Positions 39,141-51,887 of a stretch of DNA of 64,000 nucleotides are shown one piece after another. Source of the DNA: Dryas octopetala. Taxonomy: Eukaryota; Streptophyta; Magnoliopsida; Rosales; Rosaceae. A program made the position numbers and the translations under genes. The stretch spans positions 10,046,501 through 10,110,500 of the forward strand of contig OY992840.1 in assembly GCA_963921425.1 (NCBI GenBank). Reading direction: 5' to 3'. The notes beneath the pieces were generated by a model. That model made no database searches. It was not told where the DNA came from and was given only the letters and a program-made list of their open reading frames with translations. The stretch's first letter is position 1, and every line of letters begins with the position of its first letter.

Positions 39141-40386
39141 ATTGTTTTACAATAAGAAGATCAGGAGTATAACATGTACTTAGAGACCATAAACAGCACA
39201 TCTCTGTTCCAATTCCTCCCATTGAGGAATATAGCCTATCAGAGACGTTGAGACTTGTAAAACACCAAAGGAATTCTGTTCAATGTCTTCAGCTGGCAAG
39301 TCTTTTTCATCACTTGTTGGATGATAAGATGGATGAGTCTGCAAATAGCGAGACTTTTCTTAATTCCTTGCTGAGCAAGTTACATCAGTAAGACTTTCTT
39401 GAACTTCAGCAAACTCCTGCTTGAGTTCATGTAATAGTAAATTGTTACTTTGTGTCATTAATGAAGCATTTTAGGACAGAATTATTTTTATTGAGTCTCT
39501 CCTTTTTTTGTTGCTGTATTTCAAATCAGTATGCTGAAAGCGGTTAAGGAAGCACAGACAACCAACAAAGATGTCATTGGCTGATGTTTCAATCTTCCAT
39601 GTTTCTTTACTTGACCCTGAAAATATGGAACCTTCATGCTAGTCATGGACTGGTATCATCTTAAGGAAGCTCCATTGGGAGCGTGGGCCTATCTCTTGAT
39701 TTGGGCTGCTCCATTTTCTCTACTCTCTTCATTGTGTTGGGCCCTTGCTCAGAGAGGACACATTGGTGTTGCCTGGCTTCAAGCTATTTCGTAGTTTTGT
39801 TTTGTATGGGCCTGGGCCTTAGGCCACCAAAAAGCAAGTACATATGGGAAGACTTCCAATACTCTGCATATTTTTAATATTTTAAACATATATGTAATCT
39901 TATTTATTTCTGATTATCAATAAGTTGGCCAAATTAAGGGGAAAGCAATGATCTACTGATCATTGCCAACTTTGGACCTTTTAGAAGGCGATGGCATTAT
40001 GATCAGCATTTTTTTATTGTTGGGTGCCAAATGAAGGAAGGTTCCATGAATCAAAGGTCAAGTAGAGAAAGGGATCGGCTTTTGAGTATATTGTTGACAG
40101 GTCATTGAGCAAACAATCCGATTAGAATTTTATATTTCATTATGATGGGCCAATAAGCTTCAATGTTGATCACATATAATCTTAAGAATGGATGAAATTT
40201 GAAAAAAAAAAGAAAGGATATAGAATATTAAATCAGTTGTTGTGCATGAACTCTCTTTTTTATTGGACAAATTATTGTATGTGATTGTATCATCACATGA
40301 CATGACATGGTGACGTTGTGTTATTAATCTACATAAATTATGCAATTTGGATCCTCTTCCATTCTTTTGTTATCCTCTACTATGTA

Positions 40387-40848
40387 GAGGTGTCAAATGG
40401 TCGGGCCGGAATAAGCACGAAATGATTACAAAATACATGGCATGACACAAGTAAATGGGCCAGGTCGGGCTGGACCGGGCTGAAGTTTATAGCTCATCAA
40501 GCACGGGATGACATGAGCACGAGCACGAAATAGGCCCAAACTATGCATGACTCGTTAAAGATTGTTTTTTCCATTTTTATAGAACATTCAATAAGGAAAT
40601 TTACTTTTTTTAAAAAGCAAAATGTTAATATTAATTATAAAAAAAGAAAAAATATCATATGATTGTTTTTTCACCTTAAAAAAAACTTGTGGGCCGGCCC
40701 GTTTAAGGCACTTGACAAGCACGAATGGGCCGTGGGTTCTGTTGGACCTAAGTCTTAACTATATAGGCCGACATGAGTACGATACAAAAATATAATGGGC
40801 CCAACTTAAATGAGTTAAGCCAGATTAGATCGGTTCGTTTGACACCTC
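40387..40848. mobile_element. TIR element with GAGGTGTCAAA ends
   Basis: GAGGTGTCAAA at 40387 recurs as its complement ending at 40848. The ends are followed inward by GGGCC-rich and AGCACGA-rich subterminal words on both sides. TA flanks both ends, compatible with a 2-bp duplication. The superfamily is uncertain. No coding capacity in 462 bp. Confidence 0.65.
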
Positions 40849-41400
40849 TATTATCATGTATAAAGTAAGAGATATTTAAATATTTATAATTTAGATTTAG
40901 AGTTTAGACGACTAAAATTTAAGAAGAGAAAAAATGACAGAGAGGAGGATCCAGATTGTATAATCATTAAGAGCACGAATTTAAGATTTTAATATTTATA
41001 ATTTAGATTTAGGGTTTATAATTTTGTAAAACTGTCTTCGCATATAATGTGGTGTTATGGTTTTTCGCAGAGAAACATTCTCTAGCATGCTCCATGCCTT
41101 ATCATGGAGAAAAAAAGTCTTGAATGGGCGGTCGTATCGTACTACTACGTACATAGTACAATCACTTAATATTATAATGGATGAAATTTTTAAAGAATTG
41201 TAAATTTTATTTGAAATAATAATATATATTAATATATTAACAAAGGTTGCACTACACTTTCTGAAAAAATCTCTACTTAAAAGTTAAAACTAGACAAATA
41301 AACAATAATATTAGCTTTGTTATTTACCACAGTTCCTCTTGCTGGTCTTAATGGGGTGGAGTGGTGGACGGTTGTTTGTCAATTTATGTGACAATGCAAT

Positions 41401-41609
41401 ATTATTTTATTACACATTCCGCGTGCTCGTCATTTAATTTGTCCAAACGCAAGCATCTAAAATAATCGAAACATTTGTATATTCGCGCGAAAGCAATTTA
41501 ATGGAGAAAAGAGAATGGGAAACTGTAGTTAAGAGATGCTATTCCATTATTTTATTAATATTATAAAAAAATTTCACCAATATATACTATATTTGTTTAG
41601 ACAAAAATA
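41401..41609. repeat. left copy of a 209-bp direct repeat flanking a hairpin MITE
   Basis: Matches 42693-42902 with about ten substitutions plus a homopolymer length change by eye. It begins ATTATTTTA, the sequence expected as the 9-bp target duplication of the MITE that follows. Confidence 0.9.
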
Positions 41610-42692
41610 TACCACTCAAAACTGTAATTTATACCTACTTTGTTACCTGAAAATTTTTTTGTCTTAGATTACCACTTGTAATTTACATCCGTTTCCCATT
41701 TTACCTTGTTCCATCAATAATTCTGTTAAAAATGATGACATGGCAGTTAGTGCTGACGTGGCGCGCTAGATGTGCGCCACATGTCACAACTTTGCTTTTA
41801 TTTTTATAAATTTTAAAAATTAATTAAAAATAGCTCTGAACTCATAAAAATACACAAAAAATTCCTACGGACTCGTCTTGACTAGCACTAATTTAATATC
41901 AGGTTAAATTACCAATTTGCCCTCTAAAAATTTCCAAAAAAAAAAAGAAAGTCCAAATTTATTTCTAAAAAATTAAAATAAATTTCCCTCTATTAAATAA
42001 ATTTTAGAAAAAATTCTAAAATTTTCGTAAACTCTCGGACAAATTCTCAAAAATATTTTGAAAATTATCAAAAGCATGTTTTAGAGAATTATTTCGAGAC
42101 TTTACATAAATTCTAGAATTTATTTTATAGGAAAGTTTATTTTCCTCTAAGACCGAGAGGTCTTTTGGATAGCAAGTGTTCACGAGAAATGTATTGTTAG
42201 TTTTTAGAAGACTAACGGTGCAGACCTCATATTTTTTGAAGTTCGGGAGATTATCCTATGAATTTCCAAAGAGTCTAGAGTATTTTAATTTTCTAGAAAT
42301 AAATTTGGACTGTCCAAATTTTTTGGAAATTTTTAGAGGGAAAATTGGTATTTTGACTCCATAGTAAATTAGTACTAGTCAAGACAAGTCAATAGGAATT
42401 TTCCGTGTATTTTTCTAAGTTCGAAACTATTTTTAATTAATTTTCAAAGTTTATAAAAATAGAAAAATAAAAAAAATCAGAAAATACAAGAAAAGATGTG
42501 ACACATGGCGCACATCTAGCGCGCCACGTCAGCATTAACTGTCAGGTCATCATTTTTAACGGAATTGTTGACGGAACAAGATAAAATGAGACACGAATGT
42601 AAGTTACAGGTGATAATCTGAGACAAAAAAAATTTCAGGTGACAAAATGGGAATGAGCTACAATTTTAGCTGATAAATCGATAATTAAGCCC
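41610..42692. mobile_element. long-armed hairpin element, ~1.08 kb, left tip missing
   Basis: Arms of roughly 400-500 bp are inverted copies (GCTGACGTGGCGCGCTAGAT at 41751 and its complement near 42520; GTCCAAATTTATTTCTA at 41951 and its complement near 42300). The right end reads AATCGATAATTAAGCCC. The corresponding 18-20 bp are missing at the left end, which joins the 209-bp repeat directly. No coding capacity. Probably Mutator-type, like the other long-TIR elements here. Confidence 0.8.
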
Positions 42693-42902
42693 ATTATTTT
42701 ATTACACATTCCGTGTGCTCGTCATTTAAATTGTCCAAATGCAAGCATCTAAAATAATCGAAACATTTGTACATTCGCGTGAAAGCAATTTCATGGGGAA
42801 AAGAGTATGGGAAACTGTAGTTGAGAGATGCTATTCCATTATTTTATTAATACTATAAAAAAAAATTCACCAATATATACTATATTTGTTTAGACAAAAA
42901 TA
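42693..42902. repeat. right copy of the 209-bp direct repeat
   Basis: Begins ATTATTTTA immediately after the intact MITE end and continues into unique flanking DNA, so this is probably the original copy. Confidence 0.9.
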
Positions 42903-43434
42903 GTTGCATCATCGTTTTTTAATAAATGTAAAAAAATTTCCTTACAAACTTGACATTGATAAGAAAGTTTATGTTTTAAATTTATTTTCTTCTAAGGAGG
43001 AACTTAGGGCCACCATTGAGGAAATGCAGCTGGCGCCATAACTAATCAAGTAGCTTTAGAAGTATGTGTACAGGCTTGTAATGAGGGACGTGATATTTGC
43101 TCATAAGGGTAATGAAATAAGTGAAGTCTTAAACCGGATGCTATAGAACCGCCCATATCCCACAATTGAATAAAAAGTTAAATCTATACTGAATCTCACC
43201 TGACTTTGAGCTTTAAAAACACATTTTGTGCAAACACTCATGTAATTGTTAGTTCAGTAACATACATTGCAATACCAATCATATTTTTTCATTTTTAAGC
43301 TTTTTTAAAGGATATTAATTTCCTCCTATATTTGTATATTAATGTCCTATAAGTAACATACAACAAAAAGTCATAACATAAAAATCATTTACATAACTAT
43401 TACTTTCACATAATTTGTAGATAATTAGTTACAG

Positions 43435-43806
43435 AGAAGGATTCGTGGCATTCCATTTTTGACACAATACTTAAATGGGGTCCACTCCATATAGGATTTC
43501 AACAATCCAAACCGTCTATTTTTTAGGTCTCCATCAAATAATCATCCTTGCAAAAAATTAGGTAAATAAAAAACTATTAACTATCTAATTTTGATCAAAC
43601 AAATAGGTGAACAAAATAAATACTTGAAATGATGACCATTTTAACTTTGAAGCTAGTAAATAATTTTTGATATACTTAATTTTTTACAAGGATAATCCTT
43701 AATGAAAACCTAAAAAATAAACAATTCGGATCTTTGAAATCCTATATAGAGTATATCCTATTGATATATTGTGTAAAAAATAGAATATCACAAATCATTC
43801 CCCATA
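43435..43806. mobile_element. diverged hairpin MITE
   Basis: Inverted arms share ATATAGGATTTCAA, TATTTTTTAGGT and CCTTG(C/T)AAAAAATTA. The flanking 9-mers AGTTACAGA and AGTTACATA match at 8 of 9. The ends are approximate because the outer arms are diverged. Confidence 0.65.
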
Positions 43807-44657
43807 AGTTACATAGATGTTCAAAAGCTTTCAACAAAAAAAAAAAAGTTCAAAGAGCTTGCAAAGAGGTAAAGAATTTATACGATTACTTAGAACATGA
43901 TCGGATTGTTTACTTAAAATAGAATTGAGTTGTTCACTTTTTATGAAGTTGGATTAATTTGTGTATGGTCTCTCATTTGGACTTATCTATAAAGAATTCA
44001 TTTATTTTTTATCGAAAAAATATACATATCATTCATTCATTTTGAGAATAATTACTTCCCTTTTAATAATACAACGAACACGTAACTATTGTAACGACTT
44101 TAACATTAGTCATCCACACACGCATACGTGCATATCAGTTGTTAATAATAATAGTACAGCAACACAATTATTAATATGGATTGACTATTAGACTATTAGT
44201 CTATTACTAGAAGGCACTATCAACTATTAATAATGTCAAGTCTTTCCATCTCTTTCCCTTTATTATGTTTTGGTCAACAAATCACTTTATTATACATTTC
44301 AGGTTTTCACATAAGTCCTTATAAAATGGATAATCTCTCCTATTAACCAGAATCTCCTCAATCAAATTATAATAATATTATTCAATAATAAATAATTATA
44401 TACAAAGGGCAACACTATCTATTTATAAAAGCTGATAAAAAAATAGTTGGAATATTAAAGATTTTTCTTAAATATAATAATGTGGGGCATCTAATTTTAG
44501 CATTAGGAAAAATAATGAAATAAAAAAAATTCCAATAATAGAGCATGTATGTTCTCACACTCACAACAAAAGTTTAATTATCCTAATTTATAGCGAGAGA
44601 ACATAACATATAAATATATAATATATGTCAAGATATTTACTCTTCCTTTAAATTTTA

Positions 44658-45399
44658 GGCATAAATTCAATTTAGACACATAACTATATAAGCTATTTCA
44701 ACGGGGTCCATGAACTTTAAAATATTTCAAATATACACCCGATCTATTATCTAAATTGAAAAATGAATTTATGTCCATTGATTTGTTGAGAGATCAGTTA
44801 AATGACAGTTTGGCTTTTGCTGACCGGGATTACTTGGCGACGTGACGCTATCTCAGCAAACATTTTCCGCCAAATGAGCGACACGGGCTCACAATTTAAT
44901 AATAATAGAGAGATAGAAAGTTTGTGGGCCCGTGTCAAAGGTTAGGTGGACCCGTGTCGCTCATTTCCCGCCAAATGAGCGATATAGGTCCACCTAACCC
45001 CTGACATGGTTCCACAAACTCATCATCTCTTTCTCGCTCGTTGAACACAAGTGAGAGATTTATATTCGAATTTGGAGGAAAACGTGATATTTTTTGGAGA
45101 CTAAATGGTCAGGAGAGCGTTCGACGAGCGAGAAAGAGGTGATGGGTGTGTGGGCCCGTGTCAAGTGGACATGTGTTGCTTATTTGGCGGGAAATGTATG
45201 CTGAGTTAGTGCCACGTCGCCAATTAATCCCCGTTAGCAAAAGTGAAGCTGACATTTAACTGATCTCTTAATAAATTGATGGACGAAATTTCATTTTTCA
45301 ATTTACATAATAAATCAGGTGTATATTTGAAATATTTGAAAGTTCGTGGATTCCATTGAAATAGCATATATAGTTATGTGTCTAAATTGAATTTATACC
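44658..45399. mobile_element. 742-bp hairpin MITE, Mutator type, copy 1
   Basis: Starts GGCATAAATTCAATTTAGACAC and ends with the complement. The arms match for more than 230 bp. Flanked by TAAATTTTA at 44649-44657 and 45400-45408, an exact 9-bp duplication. The interior has words such as CCCGCCAAATGAGCGA in both orientations, forming a second smaller hairpin. No coding capacity. It is the sister of the copy at 57969. Confidence 0.92.
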
Positions 45400-46221
45400 T
45401 AAATTTTAGTATGTGCAAAGGAGAGTGTTAGAGTGCCTCAATAATATAGACTTTTCATGTCAATTATAGTATTAATTAAAATTTTAATCCTTTTAATTAA
45501 GATAAATTTTCATTAAGATTCATGTATTAATTTTCTTGGATCAACACCATATCATTAGTACGGATTGTGATTAAATTGATGGAATATATTGATATTGCTG
45601 GCACATGTGTACAATTAAGCCATTAGAGGCTTTAGAGCAACATCTCGACATTTTATTATTGAGATCATTATTATTGACATCTCGACATTTTAATATTTTG
45701 CTTAACTACAAAGTCTACAAGCCCACGTTGTTAAACTCGAGACGCAAAATATTAGTTTGACCTTAATAGCTGCAGTAATTTAATTGAAAAGAAGACCTTT
45801 CGAGAGCAGAACCACCATTCCTCGTGCTTCGAGTTTTCAACACACCCACCCCTTCACCGACCAAAAAGAAGAAAAACACCCCATCCCTCATCCCTCATCC
45901 CTCATCCCTTCCTTAAATCCCACCCCAATTGAGAGGAGACAGCAGGCAGCACCCAAAGGACATTCTGGACATTTTGCCCTCATACTCATAAAAGCGACCA
46001 ATCAAAAGTACTGACGTTAACTTCAAAAAAAAAAAAAATCAAAGAAAGAAAAAAAAAAAAGCAGCAGTTATTAAGACTGTGCAGAGCACCCATTTGACCA
46101 TTTCTGAAGCAAACCAAACCACCAAGTCACCAACTTCCTTTCTCTTTCTTCTTCAACTAAATAAATACAAAGCTTCATACTTTGTATTTTCTCTGTTAAT
46201 CTCAAACTGCGATTCATTTAT

Positions 46222-48150
46222 ATGTCAGAGAGGGGTCTCCGGCGGCGATCTCAGGTGGCCGGATGTGGCCGGAGGATCCGGCCGCCGAACCCTTCATCGC
46301 CCTCGCCGCACCGGAAGACCTCACAAGCTCGGCGATCGTCCAGGCAGCAGCAGCAGCACCACCACCACCATTCTCAGTCCAAGCCCATCAAGATTCTCAA
46401 GCGATGCTCGTCGGAGCCTGTGCTCAGGTCCGGCGGTAGCGAAATCGGCGACGACGAGGGTAGTCTTTCCTTTCGGGGATTGAGGTCGGCGCCGGAGGAG
46501 GAGGGTGTTCTCTTTAGGCCTCAGACTTGTATGGACGTCTTCGCTTCGTCTCCTTCGCTGATGATGACGGCCTTCTCTCCCAAGAATCACGAGGTACTGT
46601 CAAAGTTTTTTTTTTTTGGTTATTTATTTATTTATTTGGCCTGGGATTTTGGTTTATTTCTGTTTGGTTTTGTTTTGGGGTTGAATTGTAGGTAGGAGGA
46701 TTGTTTGGTGCCATTTTGTTTTTTAATATTGGGTTTTTGATTTAAAATATTGGGTGTGTGACGTGTGTCAATTAAATTCTCCTACTGGACACCAGCAGCA
46801 GAAAAAGAGAAAAAGAGAAAAAGAAAAAGAAATGGTTATAAACTGGATGATATTTATTGTCTATTTCACTAAATTTTAGAATTTTTTTTTTCTTCAAATT
46901 AATGCATAACCAATAATAATACAGGCATTGGCAAACTTTGGCTTGTTGTTAGGGAGCCCACATTTTTTAGGAGTAATGGACCTTTTAATGATTTTCATTT
47001 CCTGTTGAGAACTTTGATGCTTGAAAGTTGAAAATCATTCACATGCTTGTATTTAGGCATCAAACTAAAATGAATTCTATTCTATCCTATTCAAAAACTT
47101 TAGGCACGACAGGTTTGTGTTATGACTTGACCATGCCTTCTGGGTTACTGGGTACTTCAAATTGAATGGCTTGTATTAAGGAGCTGAGATGTGCAAGAGT
47201 TTGCAATGCAGGGGTACAAGAAAGATGCAAAGGTGGTTTTGAATGTGTCAGTTGAAGGGAGTCCAGGACCAGTCAGAGCCATGGTGAAATTGGGATCCAC
47301 TGTGGAAGAGACTATAAAGCTTGTTGTAGACAAGTATAGCAAAGAAGGGCGCACTCCTAAGCTTGATAAGGATGAGGCATTGTCATTTGAATTACACCAA
47401 TCCTACTTCAGCCTTCAAAGTAAGTGATCATTCTAAAACTTTTTTTCTGTTCAAATTTGGTGACCTTGTTCTTGGAGTTTCTTTTTGGTGACCAAAAGAA
47501 CATGTCCCTTAAAATGTGCTAAACATATACACTTCTCCCTAAAACAGAATATGCCAAAAGCCCAACAATTTCCTCTTTTTCATTGAGAACTGTATAATAT
47601 TGAAAGCCAAACTTACAAGAAATGTGGCACATGGGCAATAGGACAACAATGTCCTTTATTGGGGTTTTTTTTATTTTTAAATATGGTTTTGGTCAATAAT
47701 CTTGGATTGCTTTATCAGAGAATTTTATCTGGTGAAAATGTATTGTTCAATAATTCATAGTAATCACCACTTACTTGACCACAAGGCAAAAGACACCGTG
47801 CTAGCTTACTTATAATAAGGAGTTTACTGAGCAGTGTTTGATTTCGTTCTTTTCTAGCTAGGATTACAATTTGTGTTGATCACCATTATGCTTGAATAGG
47901 TTTGGATAAATCAGAATTAATTGGGGATGTTGGTAGCAGAAGCTTCTATCTTCGGAAAAACAGTAGTAATCACAGCAGCAACAATGGAGGAACGACTTCT
48001 TTCGGCTCTGATGTCGTACCTGTGAGAGCAAACTCTCCTCCACCAGCTCCACGCCCTGTGTTCTTACTCCCAAATTTTATCGCTCGTAAACTTAGTAAAG
48101 TCGTAAGAAGAACGCATAGACTTTGGAGAGTCATAGTCTGCATGCGATGA
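46222..48150 (+). CDS. DUF7054-type protein (At4g22758-like)
   Basis: Three exons, 46222-46593, 47212-47419 and 47900-48150, join in frame to give 276 residues with a stop at 48148-48150. The N-terminal 120 residues are basic, serine/proline-rich and probably disordered, with a Gln/His run (about residues 44-53) and KRCSSEPVL. The conserved core follows: [20 protein letters not shown], then [18 protein letters not shown] and [17 protein letters not shown]. Its fold is predicted to be ubiquitin-like, as I recall for the family. The C-terminus is Pro-rich with a basic end. Function is unknown. A related gene lies 3.1 kb downstream in the same orientation. The start is the first ATG of the frame; the N-terminus is poorly conserved, so it is less certain than the splice sites. 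Confidence 0.88.
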
Positions 48151-50341
48151 GAAGATGTACAAAGAACAATTGTTGGAGACTTAGGAGTAACACAAATATT
48201 ATTCATGTTACTCTAGAGAGAGCCTGTAGATGTGGATGTCCACAGGACCCACATCTATAAACATGAATTATCAACTTACTTGTGCCTTTCTGAATTTGAT
48301 TTGCCAAATGCTGTAAAGATGACCTATTGCAAGATCATGTGTATTGTAAATGTAAATACCAATTGTTCATATTTGCTTATATATCGAAGAGGGTGTCCCC
48401 AAGGGAACTCAAAATTTCATATAACTTTCGGTTGACATTTATTCACTTTTCAAGTGGGAAGCAAGTCCAATGGACATTTTCTGTTGTGATTATTGAGTCA
48501 TTTTTTCCAAGTAAGATTAACTCCATCTATTCTCACGACTTATATCAAGCCACACCACTCAACAATTTACACAACAAAAAAGAGACGTCAGTCAACCAAG
48601 AGAAGCAAAAATTATGGACATAACTAGTAAAATAATCTTTAGATTGGGATGATGTTCTACTACCTCTACTGTTCTACACGTGGTGCCGAAAGAAAGGGGT
48701 AAATTTCGTGGTAGTGCTTTCGAGGACAACTTTTTGTTCATGTCTGTATCTTATTCTTGACTTGTTGTGACTATATAACAAATTCATGCATTCTGTCAAC
48801 CATAAGCCCATCAAGTTCAAATGGCATTAATAATGGAATTTGTCTTTGAATTTTCGAGTTTATGATTAAATTAAAGTTAGGAACCAAAGTTCAAATGGCA
48901 TTGATGAAATTTAATTATCTTTGAATTTTTTTATTATTGAAATTATCTTTGAATTTTTAGTTGCTGTGAATTTTCATTGTTTAAGGTTTATGTACTTTTT
49001 ACGTGCACATTATGACAAAAATTGGAAAATTTTAGTGGAGCGGACTGAAGTGAGTAAGGTGAAAAAGTTTGTAAATTTAAGAATTTAAAAGTAAAGTTCA
49101 CGAACTCAAATAAAACTATCCAATGAAACTCAGAATAAAGTTAGCAAGTTGTTGGTATAATTAAGCTTTATTCATAAAGAAAATCGAATAAAGTTTGCAT
49201 GAGAAAAGGAGTGGACTGTGGACATATTACAAGATTCTAACACTTGGAGAAATTTTAGGACAATAGTACTCGGCAATGTTTGGCTCCTACTTTGCATATG
49301 CAAATCCCATGCTCGGCTAAATCTGTGAAATGAATGTAGATATGCTTTAGGTGTGAAGGTAGGCAATCTAAAATCCAATGCAATACCTTGGCCAAAAAAA
49401 AAAAAAAAAAAATTCCAATGCAATACGAAAACCAAGATATGAAGCCAACAAAATGGCATCCATATATGGACACGTCCCTTAAAACAATGACAACAACGTA
49501 TTTTTCTTGAGTCCCTTCACGTACGACAACTCAGCACTAGTTTGGCAACTCACCTTCTTATTCAGCCTCAACACTCAATTCTATTTGTGGCCCCTCTAAT
49601 TTCATCCACATTTTACTAGTTTTAATTTTATCTATGTAATTTCTAAATGAACGTAATTCAAACACACATATTTATTTGATGTATATAATATATGACAAGC
49701 ATGAGTGGAGGTATTTTAGACATTTTAAGTGATGTAACTTTATTTACTTCCACGTGTCCGCATTACATGTTCTTAAATTGTAATTGTTAAAAAACTATTG
49801 GAGATAAAATTGAAACTATTGAAATTATAAAAACTTTAGACATACCTAAACCCAAACTGTAGGACCACAAAAGCAATTTGACCAAAAACAATTATCACTG
49901 CGCCATTAAATTTGAAACTAAATTACAAAGAACTGATTAAAGTTTTAGGGCTTTTAAAATTCTAACTAAAATTCAATAATATTATAATTATTTTATGTTA
50001 CATAATATTGGTTTATTAGTTTCTATTTTTTTACACACATATCAGGTGTCGAGTGCTCGACAGCCATTTTCTAGTATTCAGTAGTGCATTTTACTTCTTC
50101 CTCAAGCAATGATTTACCTAACATTCAACCTCCATAAATCTCATTTTATACCTTAGGAAAGTATGAGGTGAATACATACCTTATACCTTCAAAAAATAAA
50201 AAAATAATATCATATTTATTTTGACAAAACAATGGTCAAAAAGATTTATTTAGAAAAAATAAGAGCTTTATTTAAAAAAAAAAGTTATATAATTTTATTC
50301 TAAATAATAAATGTTAGAAAGACTAACTTTAATTTTTTCAA
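48151..50341. other. intergenic region between the DUF7054-type genes
   Basis: AT-rich. A short imperfect direct repeat lies at about 48812-48960 (AAGTTCAAATGGCATT twice). No gene was seen. Confidence 0.5.
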
Positions 50342-50830
50342 GGCTTATTTACACCATTGCCCCCTGTAAGATACACTTTTTTTCACTTTGCCCCCTGAAA
50401 CTTAAATCCTCTCAGTTTGCCACCTGAACTTCACAAAGTTGTTACAAAAGACCCTATGCCGTTAACTCTGTCAATTTTTCCGTTAAAATAGCTGACGTGA
50501 CACCTATATGGCATGAGTGAGACTCTTTTTTAGTTATGTAAAATCCATGTGGACAAAAAAAATAATTTTTAAACTAAAAATAATAAGATCCATGTCAATT
50601 TTTTATAATTTTGCTTGTCTACATGGATCTTACATAACTAAAAAAGGGTCTCACTCATGCCATATAGGTGCCATGTCAGCTATTTTAACGGAAAAATTGA
50701 CAGAGTTAACGGCATAGGGTCTTTTGTAACAACTTTGTGAAGTTCAGGTGGCAAACTGAGAGGATTTAAGTTTCAGGGGGCAAAGTGAAAAAAAGTGTAT
50801 CTTACAGGGGGCAATAGTGTTAATAAGCCT
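50342..50830. mobile_element. young hairpin MITE, Mutator type, 489 bp, exact 9-bp TSD
   Basis: Starts GGCTTATTTACACCATTGCC and ends with a near-complement. The arms, about 200 bp, differ at only a handful of sites (CCCTATGCCGTTAACTCTGT and TTTGCCACCTGAACTTCAC repeat inverted). Flanked by TTTTTTCAA at 50333-50341 and 50831-50839, an exact 9-bp duplication. The near-identical arms imply recent insertion. It lies about 400 bp upstream of a DUF7054-type start codon, so it may affect that promoter. Confidence 0.93.
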
Positions 50831-51240
50831 TTTTTCAAAGCTAAAACTGTAGCCTGTAGGGACCTAATTGAAAAAACAATCAAACTATATAGACCCAAGT
50901 AGTCATTTTTTCTTGTATTATCCATTCAGCCATTTGCTTCTCAATCATTTGTAGCGGCATGAAATAGCCTAACCCTTGTAAATAACTTCAAAGTCCAGGG
51001 CCCTTTTCAAAATCCGTTACTTCTTGGAAGCTTCGCGGCTCTCTTCTTTTTAACTGTTCCAAATCCAAAACTTTGGACGTAACTCTCTGAATCCATCCAC
51101 ATCTGTCGAAACACTCGAACTCAGCAGAAGCCAGCAGCTCAACTCTGCAACGCATTAACAAAACCCTAACCCTCACAGCCTCACACAAACAATTCAACAA
51201 ACACCTGCATTGCATTCCTGCGCTTCCCCAACCTCCAACT

Positions 51241-51865
51241 ATGATTCAGCGATCGCAGCTTTACCGGCTAACCGACTTTCCTCCGGCGACGTCGACGCTG
51301 AGGGCGCTTCGTACCTTCCCGCCGGAGAGGCACACCAACCTCGTCCGCCGGCCCGGCGGCCTCATCTCCGTCCCCGGGAAGCTTTTTCCTGCGCCGGATC
51401 CGTCCCGCAGGATATTGACGAAGCTGCTTCTGAACGTGACGATAGAGCGGAGCTTGGGGCCTGTGCAGGTGGTGATGTCGCCGGAGAACACGGTCGGTGA
51501 TTTGATAAAGGCGGCCGTGGAGATTTACGTGAGGGAGAAGAGAAGGCCTTTGGTGACGGAGACTGATCCGCACCGTTTTGAGCTTCACTACTCGCAGTTC
51601 AGCTTGGAGTGTAAGTACTCGATCATTACGAATCATTAGTCAGTACAAGTATATAAATTGGGCTCAACAAATGTATTACATTGATTAATTGTGTGCAGGT
51701 TTGAAGGCAGATAAGAAGTTGATAAAGTTGGGGTCTCGGAATTTCTTCATGTGCTCAAAGCCAGCTGATCATGCCCTCTCTGTCAATCCTTCTTGCTCAG
51801 AAGAAGCAAAGAAGGCAACCGATTCTCTATTTCCTTTGACAAAGTTAATGGATTTCTTGCTGTAG
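51241..51865 (+). CDS. second DUF7054-type protein
   Basis: Two exons, 51241-51610 and 51699-51865, join in frame (E-C-L-K across the junction) to give 178 residues. The core is LTKLLLNVTIERSLGPVQVV, then TVGDLIKAAVEIYVREKRRP and FELHYSQFSLECLKADKKL, clearly homologous to residues about 125-200 of the upstream gene. The short N-terminus is basic; the tail (LGSRNFFMCSKP, then a Ser-rich end) differs. Both genes break the core at the same place, just after the FSLxx motif, which supports a common origin. Function is unknown. A hairpin MITE begins 22 bp after the stop codon. Confidence 0.88.
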
Positions 51866-51887
51866 CCTTCTTATCATATAAATTAAT

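Larger units (their letters stand above)
39141..46221. other. 7-kb transposon-rich region without a supported gene
   Basis: Holds four TIR elements listed separately. The rest is AT-rich. A short CCCTCAT tandem lies at about 45885-45908. Open frames here are shadows of hairpin arms or low-complexity sequence. Confidence 0.55.

Noticed and set aside
42176-42364. 62-codon frame as a gene
   Set aside because: Lies wholly in the arm of the long hairpin element.
41401-42902. A small LTR-type element with 209-bp terminal repeats
   Set aside because: The repeats do not have TG...CA ends, the interior is one long inverted repeat with no primer-binding site or polypurine tract, and the left repeat starts at the MITE's expected target site. 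Repair of a break explains it better.
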